NCBI GenBank assembly: GCA_021203985.1
Contig: JAJQAB010000119.1
Coordinates: forward strand, 1 to 33,506
Length of the DNA stretch: 33,506 nucleotides
Source of the DNA: Ruminococcus sp.
GTDB taxonomy: Bacteria > Bacillota > Clostridia > Oscillospirales > Ruminococcaceae
Direction: 5' to 3'
Within the stretch, counting starts at the first letter, position 1. Every line of letters starts with the position of its first letter. The translations under genes were made by a program, and so were the position numbers. Below are positions 15,421-24,909 of this stretch, one piece after another. The notes below the pieces were generated by a model. That model did no database searches. It had not been told where the DNA came from and was given only the letters and a program-made list of their open reading frames with translations.

Positions 15421-15545
15421 TGCTCCTGCACACAAATCGACATGCGGGAGCATCCTCTATTCGGTATTTCGAAAAACTCCTGCCGTACGGATGTGCGATC
15501 GGCTAGACGCCGCATGCCTGTACGACAAGGGCTTTTCGAGATGCC
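15421..15545 (+). promoter_or_regulatory. Structured mreB leader RNA
   Basis: The first hairpin is TGCTCC (15421-15426) with GGAGCA (15447-15452). The second is larger: CGAAAA and CTCC (15470-15480) pair with GGG and TTTTCG (15529-15538), enclosing CGTAC/GTACG and CGGC/GCCG pairs. The segment GCCGCATGCCTGTACGACA (15509-15527) and the downstream GAGATGCC (15538-15545) match the zapA leader. Function unknown; a cis-regulatory RNA or attenuator is the simplest guess. Confidence 0.5.
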
Positions 15546-15581
15546 ACAGAATAACAACTATGCCCAGAAGGAGCACACGAC

Positions 15582-16598
15582 ATGTTTACAAAAGATATTG
15601 GCATTGATCTCGGGACAGCAAACACCCTTGTCTATCTGCGCGGCAGAGGGATTATTATACGAGAGCCATCGGTTGTTGCGGTGAACACCCATACCGACCG
15701 AGCAAAGTGTGTTGGAAAGGAAGCAAAGGAAGTCATTGGGCGTACACCCGGCTCGATTGTCGCGGTGCGCCCTTTGAAGGACGGTGTCATCGCCGACTTT
15801 GATACCACAACTATTTTATTACAGGAATTCATCCGCAAAGCCATGCGCGGCAAGATGTTCGCAAAGGCGCGCATCATTATCTGCATTCCCTCCGGCGTCA
15901 CCGCAGTAGAGTACCGTGCGGTACGGGATGCGGCGGATCACGCCGGTGCAAAGCCGGTGCTGATTGTCGAAGAGCCTATGGCGGCGGCGATTGGCGCTGG
16001 ACTTCCCACAACAGAACCGACCGGCTGTATGGTCGTGGATATCGGTGGCGGCACAAGCGAGGTCGCAGTTATTTCGCTCGGCGGCATTGTCTGCTCCAAA
16101 AGTATTCGATGCGCCGGTGATGAATTCGATGCAGCCATCATTAACTATATCAAAAAGCGATATAATCTGCTCATCGGTGAGCGAACTGCCGAAATCATCA
16201 AAATCCAGATTGGATCGGCATATCCGGTTGGCCGGGACGAGGTGATACAAATCAAGGGGCGCAATTTGATGAGCGGTCTCCCGGAAAATATGAACATCTC
16301 ATCCAAGGAAATTCGCAAAGCGCTGGCAGAGCCACTTTCATGGATTGTGGATGCGGTTCGCTATACGCTCGAGCAAACACCGCCGGAGCTTGCGGCGGAC
16401 ATCATTGATCACGGCATTACATTGACCGGCGGCGGTGCGCTTTTGCGCGGACTCGATCAGCTGATTCACAAGGAAACGGGTATGCCCGTCTATATCGCAG
16501 AATATCCGCTGGACTGTGTCGCGGAGGGTACCGGGAAAATTCTGGAAAACCTCGAAAAATACCGCGATGCGCTTTCGGATGAAGAGAAATTCATCTGA
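15582..16598 (+). CDS. mreB: Rod-shape actin homologue MreB
   Basis: MreB polymerises under the membrane and positions the elongasome that builds lateral wall. The 338-aa product has the actin-fold phosphate-1 loop D9LGTANT15, the [14 protein letters not shown] phosphate-2 loop, the [14 protein letters not shown] connect segment, [13 protein letters not shown] and the [12 protein letters not shown] adenosine motif. The length is typical. The ribosome site is AGAAGGAG. It heads an mreB-mreC-mreD-PBP2 operon with 32 bp or less between the mre genes. Confidence 0.95.
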   Translation: MFTKDIGIDLGTANTLVYLRGRGIIIREPSVVAVNTHTDRAKCVGKEAKEVIGRTPGSIVAVRPLKDGVIADFDTTTILLQEFIRKAMRGKMFAKARIIICIPSGVTAVEYRAVRDAADHAGAKPVLIVEEPMAAAIGAGLPTTEPTGCMVVDIGGGTSEVAVISLGGIVCSKSIRCAGDEFDAAIINYIKKRYNLLIGERTAEIIKIQIGSAYPVGRDEVIQIKGRNLMSGLPENMNISSKEIRKALAEPLSWIVDAVRYTLEQTPPELAADIIDHGITLTGGGALLRGLDQLIHKETGMPVYIAEYPLDCVAEGTGKILENLEKYRDALSDEEKFI

Positions 16599-16630
16599 TT
16601 GCCGCGTACTTACGACAGGAGGGAAGGCTC

Positions 16631-17476
16631 ATGGGCGGTTTTTTTCGCAACAAAAAATTTCGTATTATTCTCTGCATCATTGCCCTGCTGATCGGCATTA
16701 TGCTCTATTCTGTCACGCAGGACGGCTATACACTTCCGACAACGGGATTTGTCGGCAGGATTCTCAATCCGGTGCGCTCCGTCTCGAACCGCATTTCCGA
16801 CAGCGTAGAGGATGCGCTGGAGATGTTCACGGACGCGAAGGATGCACAGGAGGAAAACGAAGCGCTACGCCAACAGGTGGCGGAATTGGAAAAACAGCTG
16901 GTTGACTATCAGTCGACACAGAACGAATTGGAAGAACTGAAAAAAATCATGGGCGTAAAAGAAGAACACAGCAGCGATGAATTGTCAAGTCCATGCACCA
17001 TTATTGGCTATGTAGAAAATGACCCGTTTCATAGCTTTTATATCAACAAGGGCAGCAAGGACGGGCTGTCCGTCTATGACCCAGTTGTCACGGCGGAAGG
17101 GCTTGTGGGCATTATTTCCGAAATTTCCGAAACCTATGCCACAGTAGAAACGCTCTGCTCGCCCAATCTCTCGGTCAGCGTTGTTGCTTCCGGCACAAAT
17201 GAATCAGGTATCGTGGAAGGCGATGTTACATTGACAGCGTCCTATCAGTGCCGCATGATTTATCTGGACAAGGATACCACGCTAAAAAAAGGCGACCTTT
17301 TGGTGACATCCAACTCCGTGGGGATTTTCCCACAGGGCTATCTGATTGGATCGGTGGAGTCGATTGAGCTGATGGAAAGTGGCTTAAGCTACAGCGCCGT
17401 GATCGAGCCGGCAGTGGATTTTGAAAATCTGACCAGCGTGATTGTCGTAACCAATTTTGCCGGAAAGGAGCAGTAG
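16631..17476 (+). CDS. mreC: Rod-shape-determining protein MreC
   Basis: A 281-aa elongasome scaffold that links MreB, MreD and PBP2. It has a short basic N-terminus, one membrane helix (about 10-28), a coiled coil (about 65-110, EENEALRQQVAELEKQL) and the beta-rich MreC domain (IIGYVENDPFHSFYINKGS, then GLVGIISEI). The ATG at 16631 follows GGAGGGAAGG. The upstream GCCGCGTACTTACGACAGG resembles the core of the zapA and mreB leaders. The TAG stop is one base before the mreD start. Confidence 0.92.
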   Translation: MGGFFRNKKFRIILCIIALLIGIMLYSVTQDGYTLPTTGFVGRILNPVRSVSNRISDSVEDALEMFTDAKDAQEENEALRQQVAELEKQLVDYQSTQNELEELKKIMGVKEEHSSDELSSPCTIIGYVENDPFHSFYINKGSKDGLSVYDPVVTAEGLVGIISEISETYATVETLCSPNLSVSVVASGTNESGIVEGDVTLTASYQCRMIYLDKDTTLKKGDLLVTSNSVGIFPQGYLIGSVESIELMESGLSYSAVIEPAVDFENLTSVIVVTNFAGKEQ

Positions 17477-17477
17477 A

Positions 17478-18056
17478 ATGCGGCAGAGTAAACAATTGTT
17501 TCTTCCGCCAAAGAAAAAAAGACGAACGAGACTGCGAAACGTCATTCGATGGATTCTTTATGTCCTGTTGATTCTTCTGGCGTTTTTGCTGGCGAATACC
17601 GGCGACTATCTCAAGCCCCTTCTCCTGATTCCGATCGCATTCTGTATTTCCTCCGTCTCCGGAACGATCATTTCTGCCACAGTCGGGATCGTCTGCGGTC
17701 TATTGATGGACATTTCTACAGGAACGCTGCTCGGCTATCACACCATCGTCTTATTCGTATTTTGCATGCTCATTTCCGTTCTGTACGATCGGCTGATGCA
17801 GCAGCGATTTTTGAATCTAGTTTTGTTTACGGCAATCGCTTCGTTTTTCATCACCGGATGCGATTACATTTTCCGCTACGCGATCTGGAGCTATGACAAC
17901 GTCTCCTACTTATATTTGCACCACTCGCTGCCCTGCATGGTTTACACGATCATCAGCAGTATGGTGTGCTACCCGATCTTTTCTCTGATTCATAAAGGTC
18001 TGTTGCCGCCGCGCAAACGCACGGTCGAAAAGACGGTGAAACCTATCGAGGAATAA
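17478..18056 (+). CDS. mreD: Rod-shape-determining protein MreD
   Basis: A 192-aa polytopic protein with a basic N-terminus (KKKRRTRLRN) and about five membrane segments (residues ~28-45, 48-68, 70-100, 112-130 and 150-170). Sequence conservation of MreD is low, so the call rests on size, topology and its place between mreC and PBP2. I chose the ATG at 17478 because AAAGGAG at the mreC end is 9 nt upstream; the frame is open further upstream inside mreC. The C-terminus is charged. Confidence 0.85.
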   Translation: MRQSKQLFLPPKKKRRTRLRNVIRWILYVLLILLAFLLANTGDYLKPLLLIPIAFCISSVSGTIISATVGIVCGLLMDISTGTLLGYHTIVLFVFCMLISVLYDRLMQQRFLNLVLFTAIASFFITGCDYIFRYAIWSYDNVSYLYLHHSLPCMVYTIISSMVCYPIFSLIHKGLLPPRKRTVEKTVKPIEE

Positions 18057-18095
18057 GCCGTACCCCACTGCCCTGATCCCAAAAAGGAGTTTTCT

Positions 18096-20219
18096 ATGAA
18101 ACGAACTGCTTCTAGCTATGTGAAATTGACGCTCGCCAGCACGCTGGTTCTGACTTCCTGCTGTCTTTGCGCCTGGCGGCTTATAAAAATCCAGGTGGTG
18201 GAAAACGAAACCTACGCCAAAAGCAGCGTTTCTACACAGACCTATCAGCAGATGATCAGTGCAACGCGCGGCGAAATCGTGGATTCTGAAGGTAACGCAA
18301 TTATTGAAAACAAAGTTGGCTATAATATCGTTATCGAGCCGGATGTTTTCCCGGAGGACAATGCCGAGGGGAATCAGGTGCTGCTCAATATGCTGGAAAT
18401 CATGGAAGAGGAGGGCACGGAATGGAACTCTTCGCTGCCGATTTCGGAAACCACGCCCTATACCTTTACAGAGGATGACGATGCGGTCGAAAGTCTCAAG
18501 GAAAACCTGAACCTGAATGTCTATGCAACCGTGGAAAACTGCATGGACAAGCTGATCGAGGACTATGACATCGACACATCCTATTCGCAGCAAGAGCAGT
18601 ACGAACTCGCCGCGATTCGCTATGAAATGCAGTTGTGCGGCTTTTCTCTAAGCAACCGTTTTACCTTAGCGGAGGATGTGCCGCTTGCAACGGTTATGGC
18701 GCTCAAGGAAAAGGGTGTCACCATGCCAGGCATGGATATTGTAGAAGAGCCAATTCGATCGATTGCACAGGGCGATATTATTCCGCACGAAATCGGAACT
18801 GTCGGATCGATTTATGCGGAGGAATACGAGGAACTTCAGGCGGAAGGCTATGATTTAGACGATATTATCGGGAAAAGCGGCATTGAACGTGCATTCGACC
18901 TGACGCTTCGCGGCAGCGATGGTGTCAAGGAAATTACGGTGGAAAACGGCGAGATTGTCTCCTCTGAGATCACAACACCGGTCGAAGCCGGAAACACTGT
19001 ACAGCTTACCGTCAGCAGCGACTATCAGCGCGAATTGCAAACGATTCTGGAAAATTTCATCGCAAACTTTGATAATCTCCGCGATGACAAAACCACAGAG
19101 CTCGGCGAAGTCTCCTGCGGTGCGATCGTTGTTCTAGATGCAACGGACGGCGGCGTTTTGGGGATGGCGACAGCGCCAACCTATGACCTGAACGATTATA
19201 AAACCAACTATGAGGATTTGCTCAGCAAGGAAAATACGCCGCTGTTCAACCGCGCAACAGATGGCCTCTACCGACCGGGTTCGACCTTTAAAACGATCAC
19301 CGCAATCGCTGGTCTTAACGAAAGCATCATCACGCGCAGCAGCACCTATTACTGTGGACACACCTACCGCTTTAAGGATCACGATTACAACTGTACGGGT
19401 TATCACGGCGACATCTCTCTTACGCGCGCACTTCAAGTTTCCTGCAATATCTTTTTCTATCAGCTTGCAGAGGAGCTTACGATTGAACGGATCTCTGAAT
19501 ACGCAACGCTCTTTGGACTCGGTCAATCGACTGGGCTGGAAACTTGCGATGCAGCAGGACATCTTTCGAATCAGGAAACCTTTGAAGAGCTTGGCGTTGA
19601 CTGGACGGTGGGACAAGTGCTGCAGAGTGCGATCGGTCAAGGCGAATGGGCAGTCACGCCGCTGCAAATGGCAAATGTTGCATGCACCATTGCCAACAAC
19701 GGCACGCGATATGAAACGCATCTCGTAGACAGCATCTGGGATTATAACCACACCGAATGCTTAGAGGAAATCGAACCGGTGATTGCAGAGCAAATCACTC
19801 CAATTGACGATGACGTGTTCCAGGCCGTAGAGGACGGTATGATTGCCGCTTCTACAAATAGCTTCCCAGACGCATACTCGCTCAGCGATCTCGGCTTTGA
19901 CGTGGCAATTAAAACCGGTACGCCGCAGAACAGCAGCCGTGTACAGGATTCGTTCTTCATCGGCTATGCGCCGGCTGACGACCCGGAAATTGCATTTGCT
20001 GGCGTGATCGAAGGCGGCGAATATTCAAAATATATGATCCATTCGATCATTCAGGCGTATTATCAGTGCGTCAAGGGCGAAGATGTTACGGCCGACAACT
20101 ACGGAAGCAAGTCCACAGTTACGGGAATGACTGTGGTGACAGACGAAAGTAGCAACCTGGTTACCGCTTCCTCCGAAACGACAACAACTGCCGTGACGAG
20201 CACGTCAGTCGCCGAATAG
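18096..20219 (+). CDS. mrdA: Penicillin-binding protein 2 (elongasome transpeptidase)
   Basis: A 707-aa class B PBP that cross-links peptidoglycan during elongation. It has one N-terminal membrane anchor (about 8-27), a dimerisation/pedestal domain with TRGEIVDSEGN near 55, and a transpeptidase domain with all three catalytic motifs: S396TFK399, S449CN451 and K606TG608 (KTGTP). The pedestal is long and acidic. The last ~40 residues are a Ser/Thr-rich tail (ETTTTAVTSTSVAE) outside the fold. It is the last gene of the mre operon, 39 bp after mreD, with an AAAAAGGAG ribosome site. No terminator is obvious after it. Confidence 0.92.
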   Translation: MKRTASSYVKLTLASTLVLTSCCLCAWRLIKIQVVENETYAKSSVSTQTYQQMISATRGEIVDSEGNAIIENKVGYNIVIEPDVFPEDNAEGNQVLLNMLEIMEEEGTEWNSSLPISETTPYTFTEDDDAVESLKENLNLNVYATVENCMDKLIEDYDIDTSYSQQEQYELAAIRYEMQLCGFSLSNRFTLAEDVPLATVMALKEKGVTMPGMDIVEEPIRSIAQGDIIPHEIGTVGSIYAEEYEELQAEGYDLDDIIGKSGIERAFDLTLRGSDGVKEITVENGEIVSSEITTPVEAGNTVQLTVSSDYQRELQTILENFIANFDNLRDDKTTELGEVSCGAIVVLDATDGGVLGMATAPTYDLNDYKTNYEDLLSKENTPLFNRATDGLYRPGSTFKTITAIAGLNESIITRSSTYYCGHTYRFKDHDYNCTGYHGDISLTRALQVSCNIFFYQLAEELTIERISEYATLFGLGQSTGLETCDAAGHLSNQETFEELGVDWTVGQVLQSAIGQGEWAVTPLQMANVACTIANNGTRYETHLVDSIWDYNHTECLEEIEPVIAEQITPIDDDVFQAVEDGMIAASTNSFPDAYSLSDLGFDVAIKTGTPQNSSRVQDSFFIGYAPADDPEIAFAGVIEGGEYSKYMIHSIIQAYYQCVKGEDVTADNYGSKSTVTGMTVVTDESSNLVTASSETTTTAVTSTSVAE

Positions 20220-20306
20220 CCCCTTTCAAATCCGTCAAATTGTACAAAAATGATCATTGAAAGTACCATATATTTCACAATCTTAGCGCCAAAACGCATA
20301 AAAACT

Positions 20307-20334
20307 TTGACAAATCTCAAATTTGTGCTATAAT
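20307..20334 (+). promoter_or_regulatory. mgsA: Promoter of mgsA
   Basis: TTGACA (20307-20312), 16 bp, TATAAT (20329-20334), with TGC before the -10. The leader of about 100 nt contains a small GGAGA/TCTCC hairpin (20362-20376). Nothing else is seen in 20220-20438. Confidence 0.78.
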
Positions 20335-20438
20335 AAAAGTGAGACAATTTTTCGAAGAATCGGAGAGGTTTTCTCCTTAGACATACATTTTTATTCTATG
20401 ATAATGATACTGCAACGTAGAAAGGATTGATAATTCAC

Positions 20439-20843
20439 ATGACAATTGCTTTAATTGCACACAACGCAAAAAAGGAACTGATGATTCAATTTTGTATTGC
20501 ATACTGCGGTATTTTATCTCGGCATACACTCTGTGCTACTGGCACGACAGGGAAACAGATTGTGGAGGCGACCGGGCTGCGAATTCAGTGCTTTATGAGC
20601 GGATCACAGGGCGGCGATCAGCAAATTGCTGCGCGGATTTCCTGCAACGAAATTGACGTGCTGCTGTTTTTCCGTGATCCGATTAACCGGAAATCTTCCG
20701 AGCCGAATGAAATGAATTTGCTGCGTCTTTGTGACGTGCACAATGTTCCGGTTGCAACAAATATTGCCACTGCCGAGGCACTGATTATGGCGCTCAAACG
20801 CGGTGATTTAAATTGGCGCGAAATAGGAAATCCAATAATTTGA
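20439..20843 (+). CDS. mgsA: Methylglyoxal synthase
   Basis: Converts dihydroxyacetone phosphate to methylglyoxal and phosphate, a bypass relieving sugar-phosphate stress. The 134-aa product begins MTIALIAHNAKK and has CATGTTG (phosphate binding), MSGSQGGDQQIAARI and DVLLFFRDP, all characteristic of MgsA (family size 125-155 aa). The ATG at 20439 lies 13 nt from AAAGGA; a TTG four codons earlier is too close to that site. It is monocistronic, with its own promoter and a terminator-like hairpin downstream. Confidence 0.93.
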   Translation: MTIALIAHNAKKELMIQFCIAYCGILSRHTLCATGTTGKQIVEATGLRIQCFMSGSQGGDQQIAARISCNEIDVLLFFRDPINRKSSEPNEMNLLRLCDVHNVPVATNIATAEALIMALKRGDLNWREIGNPII

Positions 20844-20887
20844 CCGATGTAAAAGCACTTTCTTCTGGCGAAATTTCTATAAGAAAA

Positions 20888-20961
20888 AAACGGCTTGTGC
20901 TACCAAGCTAAAACGCTATGCCGTCCCCTTTTTCGGAAGGGGTTATTTTTTGCAGCCGTTT
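20888..20961 (+). terminator. mgsA terminator / possible hisS leader structure
   Basis: CCCCTT (20925-20930) pairs with AAGGGG (20937-20942), followed by TTATTTTTT, a good intrinsic terminator. Upstream AAACGGC (20888-20894) can pair either with the near GCCGT (20920-20924) or with the distal GCCGTTT (20955-20961), and a GCTTG/CAAGC hairpin lies between. No T-box signature (GGTACCGCG) is present, so this is not an ordinary tRNA-sensing leader. Confidence 0.7.
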
Positions 20962-21011
20962 GATGCATTTGTAATGCATTGAATTGATTAAAAACAGGAG
21001 GTTTTGGATCT

Positions 21012-22301
21012 ATGGCGATTAAGATCACGCGCCCACAGGGAACAGAGGACGTTACGCCCAAGCAAATCTATAAATGGCACACCATTGAACACATGATGCG
21101 GGAAACCGCAGAAAATTTCGGATTTCATGAAATCCGCATTCCAACATTCGAACAAACCGATTTATTCTTGCGCTCTGTCGGCGAAACAACCGATGTCGTG
21201 CAAAAGGAAATGTACACGGTAAAGGCAAAGGAGAGTGAATTTACCCTGCGGCCTGAGGGAACTGCCGGTACGATTCGCGCTATGCTGCAAAACGGTCTTT
21301 TGAACGATGCGCTGCCGCAAAAGGTATTCTATCTGCTCTCCTGCTTCCGTCACGAACGTCCGCAGGCTGGGCGGCTTCGCGAGTTCCACCAGTTCGGCGT
21401 TGAAATGGCGGGCAGTGCCGGACATGCGGCGGATGCGGAAATTATCGCGCTGGCAAGGGCACTTCTCGACCGTGCTGGACTGAAGAACATTGTTCTGCAC
21501 ATCAATTCCATCGGCTGTCCGACCTGCAGATCTGACTATCACAAGGCGCTGCGTGCTTATTTCGAGCCGCACAAAGACGCGCTCTGCGAAACCTGTCAGA
21601 CCCGACTGCAAAAAAATCCCATGCGGATTCTGGACTGCAAAAGTCTGATTTGTGCAGAGATTGCAAAAAATGCGCCGCTGATTCCGGATTATCTCTGCTC
21701 GGATTGCCGCACGCATTTCGAGACGCTGCAAAACGACTTAAAGGCAATGCAGATTGACTTTCAGCTCGATCCAAAAATTGTACGCGGGCTGGATTATTAC
21801 ACGAAAACGGTATTCGAATTTATCACAACAGACATCGGCGCACAAGGCACAATCTGTGCTGGCGGGCGATATGATGGTCTGATTGAGCAATTGGGCGGAA
21901 AGCCAACGCCGGCAATGGGCTTTGCGCTTGGGCTCGAACGGCTGATTCTCACGATGGAAAATCAAGGCTGTCCTTTTGAGGAAACAAAGACCTGCGGTTT
22001 GTACATTGCACCGATGGACGACACCGCCGTTCCGACCGCCATGCAGCTCGGAAACACGCTGCGGCTTTCGGGCTATCAGGTGGAATATGATCTCATGCAG
22101 CGCTGTCTGAAGGCGCAGATGAAGTACGCCAACAAGATTGGTGCGTACTTTGTCATGGTGCTTGGAGACAACGAGCTGCAATCGAAAAAAGCAAACCTGA
22201 AGAATATGGAGACAGGTGAGCAAACAGAACTTTCTCTGGACGAAACGTTTGAAGAACGCTTTAACGATTTGATGGTTCAATATATGTTTCACGATTTCTA
22301 A
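21012..22301 (+). CDS. hisS: Histidine--tRNA ligase
   Basis: Class II aminoacyl-tRNA synthetase that charges tRNA-His. The 429-aa product starts IKITRPQGTEDVTPKQ and carries RSVGETTDVVQKEMY and TLRPEGTAGTIRA (motif 2 region), LDYYTKTVFEF (HisA) and AGGRYDGLIEQLGG (HisB), then MGFALGLERL (motif 3). A C-terminal anticodon-binding domain follows. AGGAGG lies 9 nt before the ATG. aspS follows after a short gap, a pairing common in Firmicutes. Confidence 0.95.
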   Translation: MAIKITRPQGTEDVTPKQIYKWHTIEHMMRETAENFGFHEIRIPTFEQTDLFLRSVGETTDVVQKEMYTVKAKESEFTLRPEGTAGTIRAMLQNGLLNDALPQKVFYLLSCFRHERPQAGRLREFHQFGVEMAGSAGHAADAEIIALARALLDRAGLKNIVLHINSIGCPTCRSDYHKALRAYFEPHKDALCETCQTRLQKNPMRILDCKSLICAEIAKNAPLIPDYLCSDCRTHFETLQNDLKAMQIDFQLDPKIVRGLDYYTKTVFEFITTDIGAQGTICAGGRYDGLIEQLGGKPTPAMGFALGLERLILTMENQGCPFEETKTCGLYIAPMDDTAVPTAMQLGNTLRLSGYQVEYDLMQRCLKAQMKYANKIGAYFVMVLGDNELQSKKANLKNMETGEQTELSLDETFEERFNDLMVQYMFHDF

Positions 22302-22330
22302 AAAAACACAGAAAAGGAGTGTCAAGCAAG

Positions 22331-24115
22331 ATGGACCTGATGCAAGAATTACGCCGCACCTGTTACTGCGGCGAGGTAACAACGCCTGGGAGTACGGTGG
22401 TAGTCGGCGGATTTGTCCAAAAGGTACGCAATTTGGGCAACCTGATCTTTATCGATTTGCGCGACCGCACGGGAATCATTCAGCTCGCGTTCAACTATCA
22501 GACGAACAAGACGGTCTTTGAAAAGGCTGCGTCCTGCCACAGCGAATATGTCGTTATGGCAAAGGGAATGGTTGCAAATCGTTCGAGCGTCAACCCGGAT
22601 CTGAAAACCGGTGCAGTCGAAATCCTCGTAGAAGATCTTCGCGTTTTATCCAAAGCGCAAACGCCGCCCTTCGCTATCACCGATGAAACAAAGGTCAATG
22701 AAGAGCTTCGCCTGAAATATCGCTACTTAGACCTGCGACGCGCACCGCTCCAGCAGAATCTTATCATGCGGCATAAAATCGCAGCAGCGGCACGCGAATA
22801 TTTCTATGCCAACGGCTTTATCGAAATCGAAACGCCAATGATGATGAAGTCCACACCCGAAGGTGCTCGCGATTATCTCATTTCCTCCCGGATTCACAAC
22901 GGGAAGTTTTATGCCCTGCCGCAGTCGCCGCAGATTTATAAGCAGCTTCTGATGGTTTCCGGAATGGATCGGTACATTCAGATTGCGCGCTGCTTTCGAG
23001 ACGAAGACCTGCGCGCAGATCGGCAGCCGGAGTTCACACAGATCGACTTAGAGATGTCCTTTGTGGATGTAGAGGACATTTTGCAAATGACAGAGGGCTT
23101 TCTCCAGCATTTGTTCCAAAAGGTGCTTGGAAAGACGCTGCCGCTGCCAATCCCGCGGATGACATATCGGGATGCTATGGAGCGCTATGGCTCAGACAAG
23201 CCGGACATGCGCTTCGGCATGGAACTGCAGGATCTCTCTGCGCTGGTGGCTGATGTGGACTTTATGGTGTTCCACTCTGCGCTCGAGCAAGGCGGTAGTG
23301 TTCGTGCGATTGTTGCAAAGAACGCCGCTTCGGTTTTGACGCGCAAGGAAATTGACAAGCTGACAGAAAAAGTGAAAGGCATCGGTGCAAAGGGTCTGGC
23401 ATTTATTCGCTGGAACGATGCAAAACCAACCTGTTCGTTCGCAAAATTCCTGCCGAACGGGAAGCTGGATGAAATCCTGTCCCATCTAGGCTGTACACAG
23501 GGCGATGTCGTGCTGATTGTCGCGGATAAAAACAAGGTCACGCTGCCGGTGCTGGGTGCGCTGCGGCTGGAGGTTGCGAAAAAGCTGGATTTGATTCCGG
23601 AAGGAACATTCCACTTCCTGTGGATCACACAGTTTCCGTTTTTCGAATGGGACGAGGACAGCCAGACTTGGGTGGCAATGCATCACCCGTTCACTATGCC
23701 AATGGACGAATGCCTACCCTACTTGGACAGCGATCCGGGGAAGGTAACTGCAAAGGCATTTGACTTAGTCTTAAACGGCACAGAGCTTTCCTCCGGTTCG
23801 ATTCGTATTACGGATTATGAGTTACAAAAAAAAATGTTCTGTGCGCTGGGTCTGACACCGGAGGAAATCGAAGCGAAATTTGGTTTCCTGGTGGAGGCGT
23901 ACCATTATGGCGCACCGCCCCACGGCGGACTCGGAATCGGTCTGGATCGCTTGACCATGGTTCTGTTACAGGCGGAAAGCCTGCGCGATGTCGTGGCGTT
24001 CCCGAAGGTACAAAACGCCAGCGAACTGATGAGCGAATGCCCGTCAACCGTTGATGACGAAAGTCTGGATGTGTTAGGCATTCAAGTTACAAAGCACGAA
24101 CAGGAAAATTCATAA
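22331..24115 (+). CDS. aspS: Aspartate--tRNA ligase
   Basis: Class II synthetase charging tRNA-Asp. The 594-aa bacterial-type enzyme has an N-terminal OB fold with GFVQKVRNLGNLIFIDLRD, motif 2 (CFRDEDLRADRQPEFTQID), a bacterial GAD insert and motif 3 (GLGIGLDRLTM). I chose ATG 22331, 11 nt after AAAGGAG; the in-frame GTG at 22319 overlaps that site. It lies 29 bp after hisS and is followed by a strong terminator. Confidence 0.95.
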   Translation: MDLMQELRRTCYCGEVTTPGSTVVVGGFVQKVRNLGNLIFIDLRDRTGIIQLAFNYQTNKTVFEKAASCHSEYVVMAKGMVANRSSVNPDLKTGAVEILVEDLRVLSKAQTPPFAITDETKVNEELRLKYRYLDLRRAPLQQNLIMRHKIAAAAREYFYANGFIEIETPMMMKSTPEGARDYLISSRIHNGKFYALPQSPQIYKQLLMVSGMDRYIQIARCFRDEDLRADRQPEFTQIDLEMSFVDVEDILQMTEGFLQHLFQKVLGKTLPLPIPRMTYRDAMERYGSDKPDMRFGMELQDLSALVADVDFMVFHSALEQGGSVRAIVAKNAASVLTRKEIDKLTEKVKGIGAKGLAFIRWNDAKPTCSFAKFLPNGKLDEILSHLGCTQGDVVLIVADKNKVTLPVLGALRLEVAKKLDLIPEGTFHFLWITQFPFFEWDEDSQTWVAMHHPFTMPMDECLPYLDSDPGKVTAKAFDLVLNGTELSSGSIRITDYELQKKMFCALGLTPEEIEAKFGFLVEAYHYGAPPHGGLGIGLDRLTMVLLQAESLRDVVAFPKVQNASELMSECPSTVDDESLDVLGIQVTKHEQENS

Positions 24116-24136
24116 ATCGTATCATTTGTCAGCACA

Positions 24137-24170
24137 AATCCCCTGCCATAAAGACAGGGGATTTTTTCTT
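24137..24170 (+). terminator. Intrinsic terminator of hisS-aspS
   Basis: AATCCCCTG (24137-24145) pairs with CAGGGGATT (24155-24163), then TTTTTCTT. A strong 9-bp stem with a T-tract. Confidence 0.9.
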
Positions 24171-24228
24171 TTTCGTCAGCCACGCACATTTTCGCGCGAT
24201 CTGCTTTACTTCTGATATTTGTACCTTG

Positions 24229-24812
24229 TTAAAACACGCCCTTTATAAAAATCTCAATTCCGATCGCAATTAAGATCACACCACCCAAAATTTGTGCGCG
24301 ATTCGACAGCTTTGTTCCGAATTTTTTTCCGATCCATAGTCCTGCGATACAAATCACAAATGTAACAGCCGCGATAATCAGTGCCGCAGCAATCGCCATT
24401 TTCCATCCGTAGTCGGCGATCGTAAACCCGACAGAAAGCGCGTCAATCGAAATAGCAACGCCCTGTGCCATCAGTGCACCGATGCTAAGACGTCCCGCGG
24501 CTTCCTCGGTGTTTTGGCTTCAGAATACATCGATCAGCATCTTTCCGCCAAGAAATAGCAGCAAAACGAGCACAATCCACGGGATACACCGTTCAAATAC
24601 CGCAAAATACTGCGCAATCGTATGGACACAGATCCAACCGATCATCGGCATGAGCGCCTGAAAAAATGCATAAACGCCGGCAATTCCACACATCCTACGC
24701 CGATGCATCTGTGGTTCATTCAGTCCGTTCGCCATCGATACCGAAAATGCATCCATTGCAAGTCAAACACCCAGCAAAATGCTATTGATCAAAAAAGAAA
24801 ATGCACATCCAT
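24229..24812 (-). pseudogene. mntP: Broken manganese efflux pump MntP
   Basis: MntP is a six-helix exporter that removes excess Mn2+. Family hallmarks are visible on the minus strand: LAMDAFSVSMANG (from 24762) and its symmetry mate SIDALSVGFTIADYG. The frame carries TGA at 24765-24763 (LGV*LAMDAF) and at 24522-24520 (MLIDVF*SQNTEE). At the 5' end the best ATG (24812, 10 nt after AGGAGG) is out of frame unless one T is added to the T6 run at 24796-24791. Three independent lesions make an inactive gene likely; the pieces 24520-24756 and 24229-24471 remain open. An upstream manganese riboswitch supports the identification. Confidence 0.8.
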
Positions 24813-24909
24813 CGTTCGAATTCCTCCTGTTTTTCCATAGCAAAAGACCCAAGCATAGCCACAACTCTGCTTTACAGCAGTTATAGGCTATACATGAGTC
24901 TCGCAACTT

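Noticed and set aside
15226-15581. Possible small RNA gene or short CDS between the DUF4321 gene and mreB
   Set aside because: A promoter and leader hairpins explain the region; open frames here lack ribosome sites, and there is no terminator before mreB.
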